This document shows positions 9,227-21,651 of a stretch of 64,000 nucleotides of DNA, piece by piece. This DNA comes from Viola odorata (taxonomy: Eukaryota > Streptophyta > Magnoliopsida > Malpighiales > Violaceae): positions 60,105,179 to 60,169,178 of the forward strand of contig OY829545.1 in NCBI GenBank assembly GCA_963691705.1. Direction: 5' to 3'. Below the pieces are notes generated by a model, which made no database searches, was not told the DNA's origin, and worked only from the letters and a program-made list of their open reading frames with translations. A program made the position numbers and the translations under genes. How positions within the stretch are numbered: the stretch's first letter is position 1; every line of letters begins with the position of its first letter.

Positions 9227-11587
9227 GTTCTAAATTCCAAGGTTCCTCTCACCCTGTGAAACTATAGGTAGGGAGGATATTCTAAATCTGAATTAGAAAC
9301 CATATATAAGCAATTAGAATCGAGAAGGAAAAGAAATACCTCCTCAACGCAATTAAAAAGAAAGACTACTCTATGTATTATGCTGAATTTAAGATCTAGG
9401 CTCTCTACTACATGTACTCGCAATTCGCGAAGCAATTGGAGATTCGGTATAAATCATTCAGAAATGTTGAACACTAAGCTGGAATTTTTCAGTAAATTGA
9501 CAAAATTATAACATAAACGGGCGTGTGCAGTAGAATGAAACACAGTGATGTGAGTGAAACACAAACATAAATTAACAACAAAATGGAGCTAAATTATGAA
9601 ACAAAGCAGGACTGAAATGATGAAAATCATCTTGAAGGAAACAAAGGCGTCTTACTTCATGAGAATATAGTAGTATTCAGGGTCGAGGTAAGAGAACAAC
9701 CCATCCATATCTTTGGTGGCCATGATTGCTCGATGCAACATGATCCAATGAGTGGACTGCAAAACTCACCTAAATCAAATCCAAAATCTAAAATAGAAAA
9801 AAAAGTAAATTAATTAAGATTGGTGAACTGAAGACAATTGAAACTAGGTACCTTGCATCGCTCATCGCGGGTCTTGGGAGGAGAGCCTTCAAGAGCTATT
9901 TTTAGAGCTTCGACATTTTTGTACCTATGGAGTGATTACATAGAAATTAATTAGAGGTGGTTTACTTTAATTTATCAAATAATACTCATAGATAGGAAAA
10001 AAAATTAAAGAGAAAGAAAGGATGATTGATGTATTAACTGCATGAGTAAGCTCTCGATCTTGCGGGATTTGTGCTCTATTCTTGTGATTATGGCCTCCGC
10101 ATTGTCTGCTTCCACGAACTCCCCTGCTCCACCCGCCATTCTTCCGAAGATGGTAAATGGTTGCTTGTTTTCATCTCCATTAATCAAGTTGGGGCTTTGG
10201 AGTCGAACTTGTATTGGACCGTCATATTTTGGACTCCAATTAAGCCCTGAACGCCGGTCCATTTTTTTTTGTTTCATTGTTTAAAAAATTGGAAAAAGTT
10301 AAAAAATCAACTTAAGTTTGTATGAAATGTCTGAGTCACGAGACAAGTAATTACTAGCTTTTTTTAATTATTTTTTATTCTATTTTTCCTCCGTACTTCT
10401 GCTAAATCTTACCATCGCTAAATTAGATATGAATGATAGTCTAAAATATAACTAATTTATTCTAAAACGTTTATTAATTACGACAGTAAAAAAAATGCAT
10501 AAAACGTCAGTTAATAATAAATGAAGAAAATATTAGCTAGCAAACTTTACAATATGTAACAATTCCTTGTGGTTTAATTGTTCTATCAATATGACCCCAA
10601 ACTTATTATCTTTGGTGATTCTATAAGATAATTTCATTGCTATTTCTTTTATAATTAAATATAGGTCCAATAGTAGTAAATTTAATAATTGTTACTATTG
10701 AGAAAACCATTTTAATTAGTTTAAGTTGAGCGAACAAATATAATCTTGATTTTTTTAGAGGATTTCCAAAAAAATAACAAAAAAAATGTTTAAAGCCTTA
10801 AAATTGCATATGGGAATTTCTACATGGAGGTCATTTCACAAGCGGTGATTAATTAATCATAAGTCATTAATACCATCACCACTTGAACTATTACCGTTCG
10901 ATAAATAGTCTCTTTAATAATTATTTGTTGGGTTCAGTTCTTTTAACTATCTTTTCGTTGCAAAGGGACACCTTTTGTTAATTTTTCATCCAAAATCCTC
11001 ACATATTTTTTTTGAACATATTTTTTTATTTTTTTTAATTCCAAATAAAATTTAGACTCCAAAATAAAATAAAATAAAAATATTCTTCACTTCGTAATCG
11101 TAAAATACCTGACTATTTTAATCCCACAATAAGCTTTTCTCTCTTTCAATCATAATGCGCATCCAAACTTCCATAATAGGTAGGAATACAGTGGCCATGT
11201 CTGAAGGACAAACAATTCTTTTCACACTAGAAAACGAAAGAACACAATCCACCTTTAGGAGATGTTACACCAAAGTGAATTACAGATGCACATAAAACTA
11301 CTTGTGAGACTTGTGAACAAAGAAAATGCATTGATCACAACAAATTGAGATACAGTGAGGAATCAAAATATAGATGTATTCATGCTGCAATAATTTTAAC
11401 AACTTTGTTACCAAAACAGATTTTTAACTAACTAAGAGAATTACATCACATGATTACACTGCTAAACGACCTGAATAATAATTCATTCATTTCTTCTCAC
11501 CACATAGCCAAAGAGTATCAAGCATAGTGTAACACAAGAAGTTAAACATATTGAAGTTACTCGAAAGTTATTAAAAAGGTAGCATGT
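9227..11587 (-). repeat. Array unit U2 (2361 bp)
   Basis: This unit is very close to U1, with scattered substitutions and one 1 bp indel (AAACAAAGC against AAACAAGC). The spacer at 10281-11587 holds no recognised gene. Confidence 0.95.
9656..10139 (-). pseudogene. ARPC5 fragment, exons 1-3, unit U2
   Basis: Exons are 10039-10139, 9852-9924 and 9656-9756. Start codon, splice sites and frame are intact. Compared with U1, exon 2 has Thr to Ile (KTALEG to KIALEG). The C-terminal exons are missing. Confidence 0.85.
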
Positions 11588-13948
11588 GTTCTAAATTCCA
11601 AGGTTCCTCTCACCCTGTGCAACTATAGGTAGGGAGGATATTCTAAATCTGAATTAGAAACCATATATAAGCAATTAGAATCGAGAAGGAAAAGAAATAC
11701 CTCCTCAACGCAATTAAAAAGAAAGACTAGTCTATGTATTATGCTGAATTTAAGATCTAGGCTCTCTACTACATGTACTCGCAATTCGCAAAGCAATTGG
11801 AGATTCGGTATAAATCATTCAGAAATGTTGAACACTAAGCTGGAATTTTTCAGTAAATTGACAAAATTATAACATAAACGGGCGTGTGCAGTAGAATGAA
11901 ACACAGTGATGTGAGTGAAACACAAACATAAATTAACAACAAAATGGAGCTAAATTATGAAACAAAGCAGGACTGAAATGATGAAAATCATCTTGAACGA
12001 AACAAAGGCGTCTTACTTCATGAGAATATAGTAGTATTTAGGGTCGAGGTAAGAGAACAACCCATCCATATCTTTGGTGGCCATGATTGCTCGATGCAAC
12101 ATGATCCAATGAGTGGACTGCAAAACTCACCTAAATCAAATCCAAAATCTAAAATAGAAAAAAAAGTAAATTAATTAAGATTGGTGAACTGAAGACAATT
12201 GAAACTAGGTACCTTGCATCGCTCATCGCGGGTCTTGGGAGGAGAGCCTTCAAGAGCTGTTTTTAGAGCTTCGACATTTTTGTACCTATGGAGTGATTAC
12301 ATAGAAATTAATTAGAGGTGGTTTACTTTAATTTATCAAATAATACTCATAGATAGGAAAAAAAATTAAAGAGAAAGAAAGGATGATTGATGTATTAACT
12401 GCATGAGTAAGCTCTCGATCTTGCGGGATTTGTGCTCTATTCTTGTGATTATGGCCTCCGCATTGTCTGCTTCCACGAACTCCCCTGCTCCACCCGCCAT
12501 TCTTCCGAAGATGGTAAATGGTTGCTTGTTTTCATCTCCATTAATCAAGTTGGGGCTTTGGAGTCGAACTTGTATTGGACCGTCATATTTTGGACTCCAA
12601 TTGGGCCCTGAACATCGGTCCATTTTTTTTTGTTTCATTGTTTAAAAAATTGGAAAAAGTTAAAAAATCAACTTAAGTTTGTATGAAATGTCTGAATCAT
12701 GAGACAAATAATTACTAGCTTTTTTTAATTATTTTTTATTCTATTTTTCCTCCGTACTTCTGCTAAATCTTACCATCGCTAAATTAGATATGAATGATAG
12801 TCTAAAATATAACTAATTTATTCTAAAACGTTTATTAATTACGACAGTAAAAAAAATGCATAAAACGTCAGTTAATAATAAATGAAGAAAATATTAGCTA
12901 GCAAACTTTACAAAATGTAACAATTCCTTGTGGTTTAATTGTTCTATCAATATGACCCCAAACTTATTATCTTTGGTGATTCTATAAGATAATTTCATTG
13001 CTATTTCTTTTATAATTAAATATAGGTCCAATAGTAGTAAATTTAATAATTGTTACTATTGAGAAAACCATTTTAATTTGATTAAGTTGAGCGAACAAAT
13101 ATAATCTTGATTTTTTTAGAGGATTTCCAAAAAAATAACAAAAAAAATGTTTAAAGCCTTAAAATTGCATATGGGAATTTCTACATGGAGGTCATTTCAC
13201 AAGCGGTGATTAATTAATCATAAGTCATTAATACCATCACCACTTGAACTATTACCGTTCGATAAATAGTCTCTTTAATAATTATTTGTTGGGTTCAGTT
13301 CTTTTAACTATCTTTTCGTTGCAAAGGGACACCTTTTGTTAATTTTTCATCCAAAATCCTCACATATTTTTTTTGAACATATTTTTTTATTTTTTTTAAT
13401 TCCAAATAAAATTTAGACTCCAAAATAAAATAAAATAAAAATATTCTTCACTTCGTAATCGTAAAATACCTGACTATTTTAATCCCACAATAAGCTTTTC
13501 TCTCTTTCAATCATAATGCGCATCCAAACTTCCATAATAGGTAGGAATACAGTGGCCATGTCTGAAGGACAAACAATTCTTTTCACACTAGAAAACGAAA
13601 GAACACAATCCACCTTTAGGAGATGTTACACCAAAGTGAATTACAGATGCACATAAAACTACTTGTGAGACTTGTGAACAAAGAAAATGCATTGATCACA
13701 ACAAATTGAGATACAGTGAGGAATCAAAATATAGATGTATTCATGCTGCAATAATTTTAACAACTTTGTTACCAAAACAGATTTTTAACTAACTAAGAGA
13801 ATTACATCACATGATTACACTGCTAAACGACCTGAATAATAATTCATTCATTTCTTCTCACCACATAGCCAAAGAGTATCAAGCATAGTGTAACACAAGA
13901 AGTTAAACATATTGAAGTTACTCGAAAGTTATTAAAAAGGTAGCATGT
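11588..13948 (-). repeat. Array unit U3 (2361 bp)
   Basis: U3 and the left two-thirds of U4 are almost identical. They share private changes (TGCAACTATAGG, GAACATCGG, GAATCATGAG, TTACAAAATG), so one of these units was copied from the other. The spacer has no recognised gene. Confidence 0.95.
12017..12500 (-). pseudogene. ARPC5 fragment, exons 1-3, unit U3
   Basis: Exons are 12400-12500, 12213-12285 and 12017-12117. The frame and splice sites are intact. Exon 3 has Glu to Lys (LDPEYY to LDPKYY), shared with U4. Confidence 0.85.
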
Positions 13949-16309
13949 GTTCTAAATTCCAAGGTTCCTCTCACCCTGTGCAACTATAGGTAGGGAGGAT
14001 ATTCTAAATCTGAATTAGAAACCATATATAAGCAATTAGAATCGAGAAGGAAAAGAAATACCTCCTCAACGCAATTAAAAAGAAAGACTAGTCTATGTAT
14101 TATGCTGAATTTAAGATCTAGGCTCTCTACTACATGTACTCGCAATTCGCAAAGCAATTGGAGATTCGGTATAAATCATTCAGAAATGTTGAACACTAAG
14201 CTGGAATTTTTCAGTAAATTGACAAAATTATAACATAAACGGGCGTGTGCAGTAGAATGAAACACAGTGATGTGAGTGAAACACAAACATAAATTAACAA
14301 CAAAATGGAGCTAAATTATGAAACAAAGCAGGACTGAAATGATGAAAATCATCTTGAACGAAACAAAGGCGTCTTACTTCATGAGAATATAGTAGTATTT
14401 AGGGTCGAGGTAAGAGAACAACCCATCCATATCTTTGGTGGCCATGATTGCTCGATGCAACATGATCCAATGAGTGGACTGCAAAACTCACCTAAATCAA
14501 ATCCAAAATCTAAAATAGAAAAAAAAGTAAATTAATTAAGATTGGTGAACTGAAGACAATTTAAACTAGGTACCTTGCATCGCTCATCGCGGGTCTTGGG
14601 AGGAGAGCCTTCAAGAGCTGTTTTTAGAGCTTCGACATTTTTGTACCTATGGAGTGATTACATAGAAATTAATTAGAGGTGGTTTACTTTAATTTATCAA
14701 ATAATACTCATAGATAGGAAAAAAAATTAAAGAGAAAGAAAGGATGATTGATGTATTAACTGCATGAGTAAGCTCTCGATCTTGCGGGATTTGTGCTCTA
14801 TTCTTGTGATTATGGCCTCCGCATTGTCTGCTTCCACGAACTCCCCTGCTCCACCCGCCATTCTTCCGAAGATGGTAAATGGTTGCTTGTTTTCATCTCC
14901 ATTAATCAAGTTGGGGCTTTGGAGTCGAACTTGTATTGGACCGTCATATTTTGGACTCCAATTGGGCCCTGAACATCGGTCCATTTTTTTTTGTTTCATT
15001 GTTTAAAAAATTGGAAAAAGTTAAAAAATCAACTTAAGTTTGTATGAAATGTCTGAATCATGAGACAAATAATTACTAGCTTTTTTTAATTATTTTTTAT
15101 TCTATTTTTCCTCCGTACTTCTGCTAAATCTTACCATCGCTAAATTAGATATGAATGATAGTCTAAAATATAACTAATTTATTCTAAAACGTTTATTAAT
15201 TACGACAGTAAAAAAAATGCATAAAACGTCAGTTAATAATAAATGAAGAAAATATTAGCTAGCAAACTTTACAAAATGTAACAATTCCTTGTGGTTTAAT
15301 TGTTCTATCAATATGACCCCAAACTTATTATCTTTGGTGATTCTATAAGATAATTTCATTGCTATTTCTTTTATAATTAAATATAGGTCCAATAGTAGTA
15401 AATTTAATAATTGTTACTATTGAGAAAACCATTTTAATTTGATTAAGTTGAGCGAACAAATATAATCTTGATTTTTTTAGAGGATTTCCAAAAAAATAAC
15501 AAAAAAAATGTTTAAAGCCTTAAAATTGCATATGGGAATTTCTACATGGAGGTCATTTCACAAGCGGTGATTAATTAATCATAAGTCATTAATACCATCA
15601 CCACTTGAACTATTACCGTTCGATAAATAGTCTCTTTAATAATTATTTGTTGGGTTCAGTTCTTTTAACTATCTTTTCGTTGCAAAGGGACACCTTTTGT
15701 TAATTTTTCATCCAAAATCCTCACATATTTTTTTTGAACATATTTTTTTATTTTTTTTAATTCCAAATAAAATTTAGACTCCAAAATAAAATAAACTAAA
15801 AATATTCTTAACTTCGTAATCGTTAAATACCTGACTATTTTAATCCCACAATAAGCTTTTCTCTCTTTCAATCATAATGCGCATCCAAACTTCCATAATA
15901 GGTAGAAATACAGTGGCCATGTCTGAAGGACAAACAATTCTTTTCACACTAGAAAACGAAAGAACACAATCCACCTTTAGGAGATGTTACACCAAAGTGA
16001 ATTACAGATGCACATAAAACTACTTGTGAGACTTGTGAACAAAGAAAATGCATTGATCACAACAAATTGAGATACAGTGAGGAATCAAAATATAGATGTA
16101 TTCATGCTGCAATAATTTTAACAACTTTGTTACCAAAACAGATTTTTAACTAACTAAGAGAATTACATCACATGATTACACTGCTAAATGACCTCAATAA
16201 TAATTCATTCATTTCTTCTCACCACATAGCCAAAGAGTATCAAGCATAGTGTAACACAAGAAGTTAAACATATTGAAGTTACTCGAAAGTTATTAAAAAG
16301 GTAGCATGT
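13949..16309 (-). repeat. Array unit U4 (2361 bp), donor of the right part of the C units
   Basis: The left part follows U3. From about 15795 it changes to the ATAAACTAAAAATATTCTTAAC variant. From about 15258 to its end it matches the right part of the repeated C units, including the marker GACCTCAATAATAATTC. It is thus the left boundary of the 7274 bp amplification. Confidence 0.93.
14378..14861 (-). pseudogene. ARPC5 fragment, exons 1-3, unit U4
   Basis: Exons are 14761-14861, 14574-14646 and 14378-14478. They are open and carry the same Glu to Lys change as U3. Intron 2 differs by one base near its 5' end (CAATTTAAAC against CAATTGAAAC). Confidence 0.85.
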
Positions 16310-16738
16310 GTTCTAAATTCCAAGGTTCCTCTCACCCTGTGAAACTATAGGTAAGGAGGATATTCTAAATCTGAATTAGAAACTATATATAAGCAATTAG
16401 AATCGAGAAGGAAAAGAAATACCTCCTCAACGCAATTAAAAAGAAAGACTAGTCTATGTATTCTGCTGAATTTATGATCCAGGCTCTCTACTACATGTAC
16501 TTGCAATTCGCGAAGCAATTGGAGATTCGGTATAAATCATTCAGAAATTTTGAACACTAAGCTGGAATTTTTCAGTAAATTGACAAAATTATAACATAAA
16601 CGGGCGTGTGCAGTAGAATGAAACACAGTGATGTGAGTGAAACACAAACATAAATTAACAACAAAATGGAGCTAAATTATGAAACAAAGCAGGACTGAAA
16701 TGATGAAAATCATCTTGAAGGAAACAAAAGTGTCTTAC

Positions 16739-17221
16739 TTCATGAGAATATACTAGTATTCAGGGTCGAGGTAAGAGAACAACCCATCCATATCTTTGAT
16801 GGCCATGATTGCTCGATGCAGCATGATCCAATGAGCGGACTGCAAAACTCACCCAAATCAAATTCAAAATCTAAAACAGAAAAAAAATAAATTAATTAAG
16901 ATTGGTGAACTGAAGACAATTGAAACTAGGTACCTTGCATCGCTCATCGCGGGTCTTGGGAGGAGAGCCTTCAAGAGCTGTTTTTAGAGCTTCGACATTT
17001 TTGTACCTATGGAGTGATTACATAGAAATTAATTAGAGGTGGTTTACTTTAATTTATCAAATAATACTCATAGATAGGGAAAAAAATTAAAGAGAAAGAA
17101 AGGATGATTGATGTATTAACTGCATGACTAAGCTCTCGATCTTGCGGGATTTGTGCTCTATTCTTGTGATTATGGCCTCCGCATTGTCTGCTTCCACGAA
17201 CTCCCCTGCTCCACCCGCCAT
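16739..17221 (-). pseudogene. ARPC5 fragment, type A, block 1: premature stop in exon 3
   Basis: Exons are 17121-17221, 16934-17006 and 16739-16839. In exon 3 a Tyr codon (TAC) has become TAG at 16753-16755, nine codons after TTC TCT TAC and shortly before the exon end. Exon 3 otherwise reads SAHW... and MAIKD, closer to the usual plant sequence than the left units (STHW, MATKD). Exon 1 has Leu to Val (SLVMQ). Confidence 0.85.
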
Positions 17222-19098
17222 TCTTCCGGAGATGGTAAATGGTTGCTTGTTTTCATCTCCATTAATCAAGTTGGGGCTTTGGAGTCGAACTTGTATTGGA
17301 CCGTCATATTTTGGACTCCAATTGGGCCCTGAACGCCGGTCCATTTTTTTTTGTTTCATTGTTTAAAAAATTGGAAAAAGTTAAAAAATCAACTTAAGTT
17401 TGTATCAAATGTCTGAATCACGAGACAAATAATTACTAGATTTTTTTTAATTATTTTTTATTCTATTTTTCCTCCGTACTTCTGCTAAATCTTACCATCG
17501 CTAAATTAGATATGACTTGATAGTCTAAAATATAACTAATTTATTCTAAAACGTTTATTAATTACGACAGTAAAAAAATGCATAAAACGTCAGTTAATAA
17601 TAAATGAAGAAAATATTAGCTAGCAAACTTTACAATATGTAACAATTCGTAGTGGTTTAATTGTTCTATCAATATGACCCCAAACTTATTATCTTTGGTG
17701 ATTGTACAAGATAATTTCATTGCTATTTCTTTTATAATTAAATATAGGTCCAATAGTAGTAAATTTAATAATTGTTACTATTGAGAAAACCATTTTAATT
17801 AGTTTAAGTTGAGTGAACAAATATAATCTTGATTTTTTTAGAGGATTTCCAAAAAAAAAACAAAACAAATGTTTAAAGCCTTAAAATTGCATATGGGAAT
17901 TTCTACATGGAGGTCATTTCACAAGCGGTGATTAATTTATTATAAGTCATTAATACCATCACCACTTGAACTATTACCGTTCGATAAATAGTCTCTTTAA
18001 TAATTATTTGTTGGGTTCAGTTCTTTTAACTATCTTTTCGTTGCAAAGGGACACTTTTTGTTAATTTTTCATCCAAAATCCTCACATATTTTTTTTGAAC
18101 ATTTTTTTTTTTTTTTTTAATTCCAAATAAAATTTAGACTCCAAAATAAAATAAAATAAAAATATTCTTAACTTCGTAATCGTTAAATACCTGACTATTT
18201 TAATCCCACAATAAGCTTTTGTCTCTTTCAATCATAATGCGCATCCAAACTTCCATAATAGGTAGAAATACAGTGGCCATGTCTGCAGGACAAACAATTC
18301 TTTTCACACTAGAAAACGAAAGAACACAATCCACCTTTAGTAGATGTTACACCAAAGTGAATTACAGATGCACATAAAACTACTTGTGAGACTTGTGAAC
18401 AAAGAAAATGCATTGATCACAACAAATTGAGATACAGTGAGGAATGAAAATATAGATGTATTCATGCTGCAATAATTTTAAGAACTTTGTTACCAAAATA
18501 GATTTTTAACTAACTAAGAGAATTACATCACATGATTACACTGCTAAATGACCTGAATAATAATTCATTCATTTCTTCTCACCATATAGCCAAAGAGTAT
18601 CAAGCATAGTGTAACACAAGAAGTTAAACATATTGAAGTTACTTGAAAGTTATTAAGAAGGTAGCATGTGTTCTAAATTCCAAGGTTCCTCTCACCCTGT
18701 GAAAATATAGGTAGGGAGGATATTCTAAATCTTAATTAGAAACCATATATAAGCAATTAGAATCGAGAAGGAAAACAAATACCTCCTCAACGCAATTAAA
18801 AAGAAAGACTAGTCTATGTATTATGCTGAATTTAAGATCCAGGCTCTCTACTACATGTAATTGCAATTCGCGAAGCAATTGGAGATTCGGTATAAATCAT
18901 TCAGAAATTTTGAACACTAAGCTGGAATTTTTCAGTAAATTGACAAAATTATAATATAAACGGGCGTGTGCAGCAGAATGAAACACAGTGATGTGAGTGA
19001 AACACAAACATAAATTAACAACAAAATGGAGCTAAATTATGAAACAAAGCAGGACTGAAATGATGAAAATCATCTTGAAGGAAACAAAAGTGTCTTAC

Positions 19099-19582
19099 TT
19101 CATGAGAATATAGTAGTATTCAGGGTCGAGGTAAGAGAACAACCCATCCATATCTTTGATGGCCATGATTGCTCGATGCAACATGATCCAATGAGCGGAC
19201 TGCAAAACTCACCCAAATCAAATCCAAAATCTAAAACAGAAAAAAAAGTAAATTAATTAAGATTGGTAAACTGAAGACAATTGAAACTAGGTACCTTGCA
19301 TCGCTCATCGCGGGTCTTGGGAGGAGAGCCTTCAAGAGCTGTTTTTAGAGCTTCGACATTTTTGTACCTATGGAGTGATTACATAGAAGTTAATTAGAGG
19401 TGGTTTACTTTAATTTATCAAATAATACTCATAGATAGGAAAAAACATTAAAGAGAAAGAAAGGATGATTGATGTATCAACTGCATGAGTAAGCTCTCGA
19501 TCTTTCGGGATTTGTGCTCTATTCTTGTGATTATGGCCTCCGCATTGTCTGCTTCCACGAACTCCCCTGCTCCACCCGCAAT
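19099..19582 (-). pseudogene. ARPC5 fragment, type B, block 1: start codon lost, upstream region deleted
   Basis: Exons are 19482-19582, 19295-19367 and 19099-19199. The ATG of the other units is ATT here (19580-19582). The 5' leader is cut off at 19671 by a deletion, so no upstream in-frame ATG remains. Exon 3 keeps the Tyr codon and the AG acceptor. Confidence 0.85.
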
Positions 19583-19670
19583 TCTTCCGGAGATGGTAAA
19601 TGGTTGCTTGCTTTCATCTCCATTAATCAAGTTGGGGCTTTGGAGTCGAACTTGTATTGGACCGTCATAT

Positions 19671-19675
19671 TCTTG
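19671..19675. other. Deletion junction with ~5 bp filler in type B unit
   Basis: After CCGTCATATT the unit jumps to CAAACAATTC, skipping what is 17311-18290 in the neighbouring A unit (about 980 bp). Five bases (CTTGT) at the joint are not explained by either flank. This is typical of end-joining repair. The same junction is present in all B units seen (26945, 38926, 46200, 53474, 60748, approximately). Confidence 0.85.
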
Positions 19676-20129
19676 TCAAACAATTCTTTTCACACTAGAA
19701 AACGAAAGAACACAATCCACCTTTAGGAGATGTTACACCAAAGTGAATTACAGATGCACATAAAACTACTTGTGAGACTTGTGAACAAAGAAAATGCATT
19801 GATCACAACAAATTGAGATACAGTGAGGAATCAAAATATAGATGTATTCATGCTGCAATAATTTTAACAACTTTGTTACCAAAACAGATTTTTAACTAAC
19901 TAAGAGAATTACATCACATGATTACACTGCTAAATGACCTGAATAATAATTCATTCATTTCTTCTCACCACATAGCCAAAGAGTATCAAGCATAGTGTAA
20001 CACAATAAGTTAAACATATTGAAGTTACTCGAAAGTTATTAAGAAGGTAGCATGTGTTCTAAACTCCAAGGTTCCTCTCACCCTGTGAAACTATAGGTAG
20101 GGAGGATATTCTAAATCTTAATTAGAAAC

Positions 20130-21291
20130 TGATAAACGACCTAGAGGGGGGGTGAATAGGCAAATAAAATTCTAACACAAAATGTAAGGAAATATATGAG
20201 TGCGGAAATAGAATGTAAAAACACAAGGATATATAGTGGTTCCAATTCCTCAATGAATTGTACTCCACTACCTAAGAGTCCTCCTCTTAGGATTTTGAAC
20301 AACGAACACTTCGTTATTTACCTTGAGTTTTTACGGGTTCAACTCAAACCTTACACCTTGGTTTTTCCGGGCCAACCAATATACCTTTCACCTTGGTTTT
20401 TGCGGGCTCAACCAATAAACCTTACAATGTGATTTTTCCGGGCTCAATCACAACCTAATACAATTTAGATAACTTGACAAGAGAGTGGTTAAATGGCAAC
20501 ACAAATTGGTGTACAAGTAAACTATGTATGATTCAATAATCAACACCAATAAATGAACAAGAATACCTCAGTAGAAAGCTTAAAACTTACTTGAAATATA
20601 GACGCAAGAATGAGTGAAATCGGATGAGTAAAGCTTGCGTTATGGAAATTTGAATTTGTAAGCTTTGCAAAAATTCAGATTTTTGGCTTTGAAAAAGGAT
20701 GAGAGCTTTCTTGAGTTTATGATTATGTTCTTGTGTTGCTTGTTGTTTAATAACTCATCTAAGATGAGTATTTATAGTGTAGAGCAAGAAAACATTCGTC
20801 CATGAATTAAGGAATTCAAAACTAGCCGTTTATAGTGGAAAACATAGCTGTTGGAGCCTGTCTCCTGGGCTCTGGCGGCATGCCGCCAGAAAAGAAATAG
20901 CTGGGGCGGCATGCCGCCTCGTTCGCTTCGGAATTAATTCTTATTACCGAGTCTGGCGGTATGCCGCCAGACACAGACCATTCCTGGCGGTATGCCGCCA
21001 GGAACAAAATGTTCCTTATCTTGAGTTTTGAAAAACGTTTTCGCACAAAACCTTTTTGAAAACTTTCCTTGAGGTATCTTGAACATAAATCAAGTGTTAA
21101 TTAGAATCATACTTACATGATTAAGGTCCTAATGTACACTTGATCTTTTAGCTTGCGATATCTTGATTTGTTGCCTCTTATTCGTTCCATCGCAAACTAC
21201 ACACACTTTAACTTCAAATTGCATTAGTAATATTAATTAGTTTGTGTGTCTAAAATCATCAAAACAAGAGTAAGTTGCCCTTGGGCTAACA
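20130..21291 (-). mobile_element. Solo LTR, second copia family, in C unit of block 1
   Basis: This 1162 bp element starts TGATAAACGACC and ends TTGGGCTAACA (TG...CA on the + strand), flanked on both sides by GAAAC (20125-20129 and 21292-21296). The uninterrupted units read AATTAGAAACCATATA at this point, so this is a clean insertion with a 5 bp target duplication. No internal region is present, so the two LTRs of the original element recombined. A minus-strand TATA box (TATAAATACTCATC) lies at about 20770-20776. G7 near the start, the CCTAAGAGTCCTCC block and overall layout link it to the 1-6866 element, but the sequence is distinct. Confidence 0.95.
20871..21004. repeat. GGCGG-type palindrome cluster in the solo LTR
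   Basis: There are four GC-rich inverted repeats in 134 bp of AT-rich DNA. They are a perfect 20 bp palindrome at 20871-20890 (core GGCGGCATGCCGCC), the 14 bp core alone at 20905-20918, and two with arms of 9-10 bp around the spacer TATG at 20951-20972 and 20981-21004. They lie upstream of the TATA box, as do the unrelated CGTGATCACG palindromes of the other family. The same cluster recurs in every solo LTR copy. Confidence 0.9.
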
Positions 21292-21651
21292 GAAACCATA
21301 TATAAGCAATTAGAATCGAGAAGGAAAAGAAATACTTCCTCAACCCAATTAAAAAGAAAGACTAGTCTATGTATTATGCTGAATTTAAGATCCAGGCTCT
21401 CTACTACATGTACTTGCAATTCGCGAAGCAATTGGAGATTCGGTATAAATCATTCAGAAATGTTGAACACTAAGCTGGAATTTTTCAGTAAATTGACAAA
21501 ATTATAACATAAACGGGCGTGTGCAATAGAATGAAACACAGTGATGTGAGTGAAACACAAACATAAATTAACAACAAAATGGAGCTAAATTATGAAACAA
21601 ATCAGGACTGAAATGATAAAAATCATCTTGAAGGAAACAAAAGCGTCTTAC

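Noticed and set aside
15665..15871. 68-residue minus-strand ORF in U4 and in all C units
   Set aside because: Low-complexity Lys/Tyr/Ile-rich translation of AT-rich spacer. It is open only where a 1 bp difference removes a stop, and nothing in it is recognisable.
20822..21046. 74-residue minus-strand ORF in the solo LTR (and + strand ORF 20196-20432)
   Set aside because: They run through LTR promoter and palindrome sequence; LTRs of this class are non-coding and no domain is seen.
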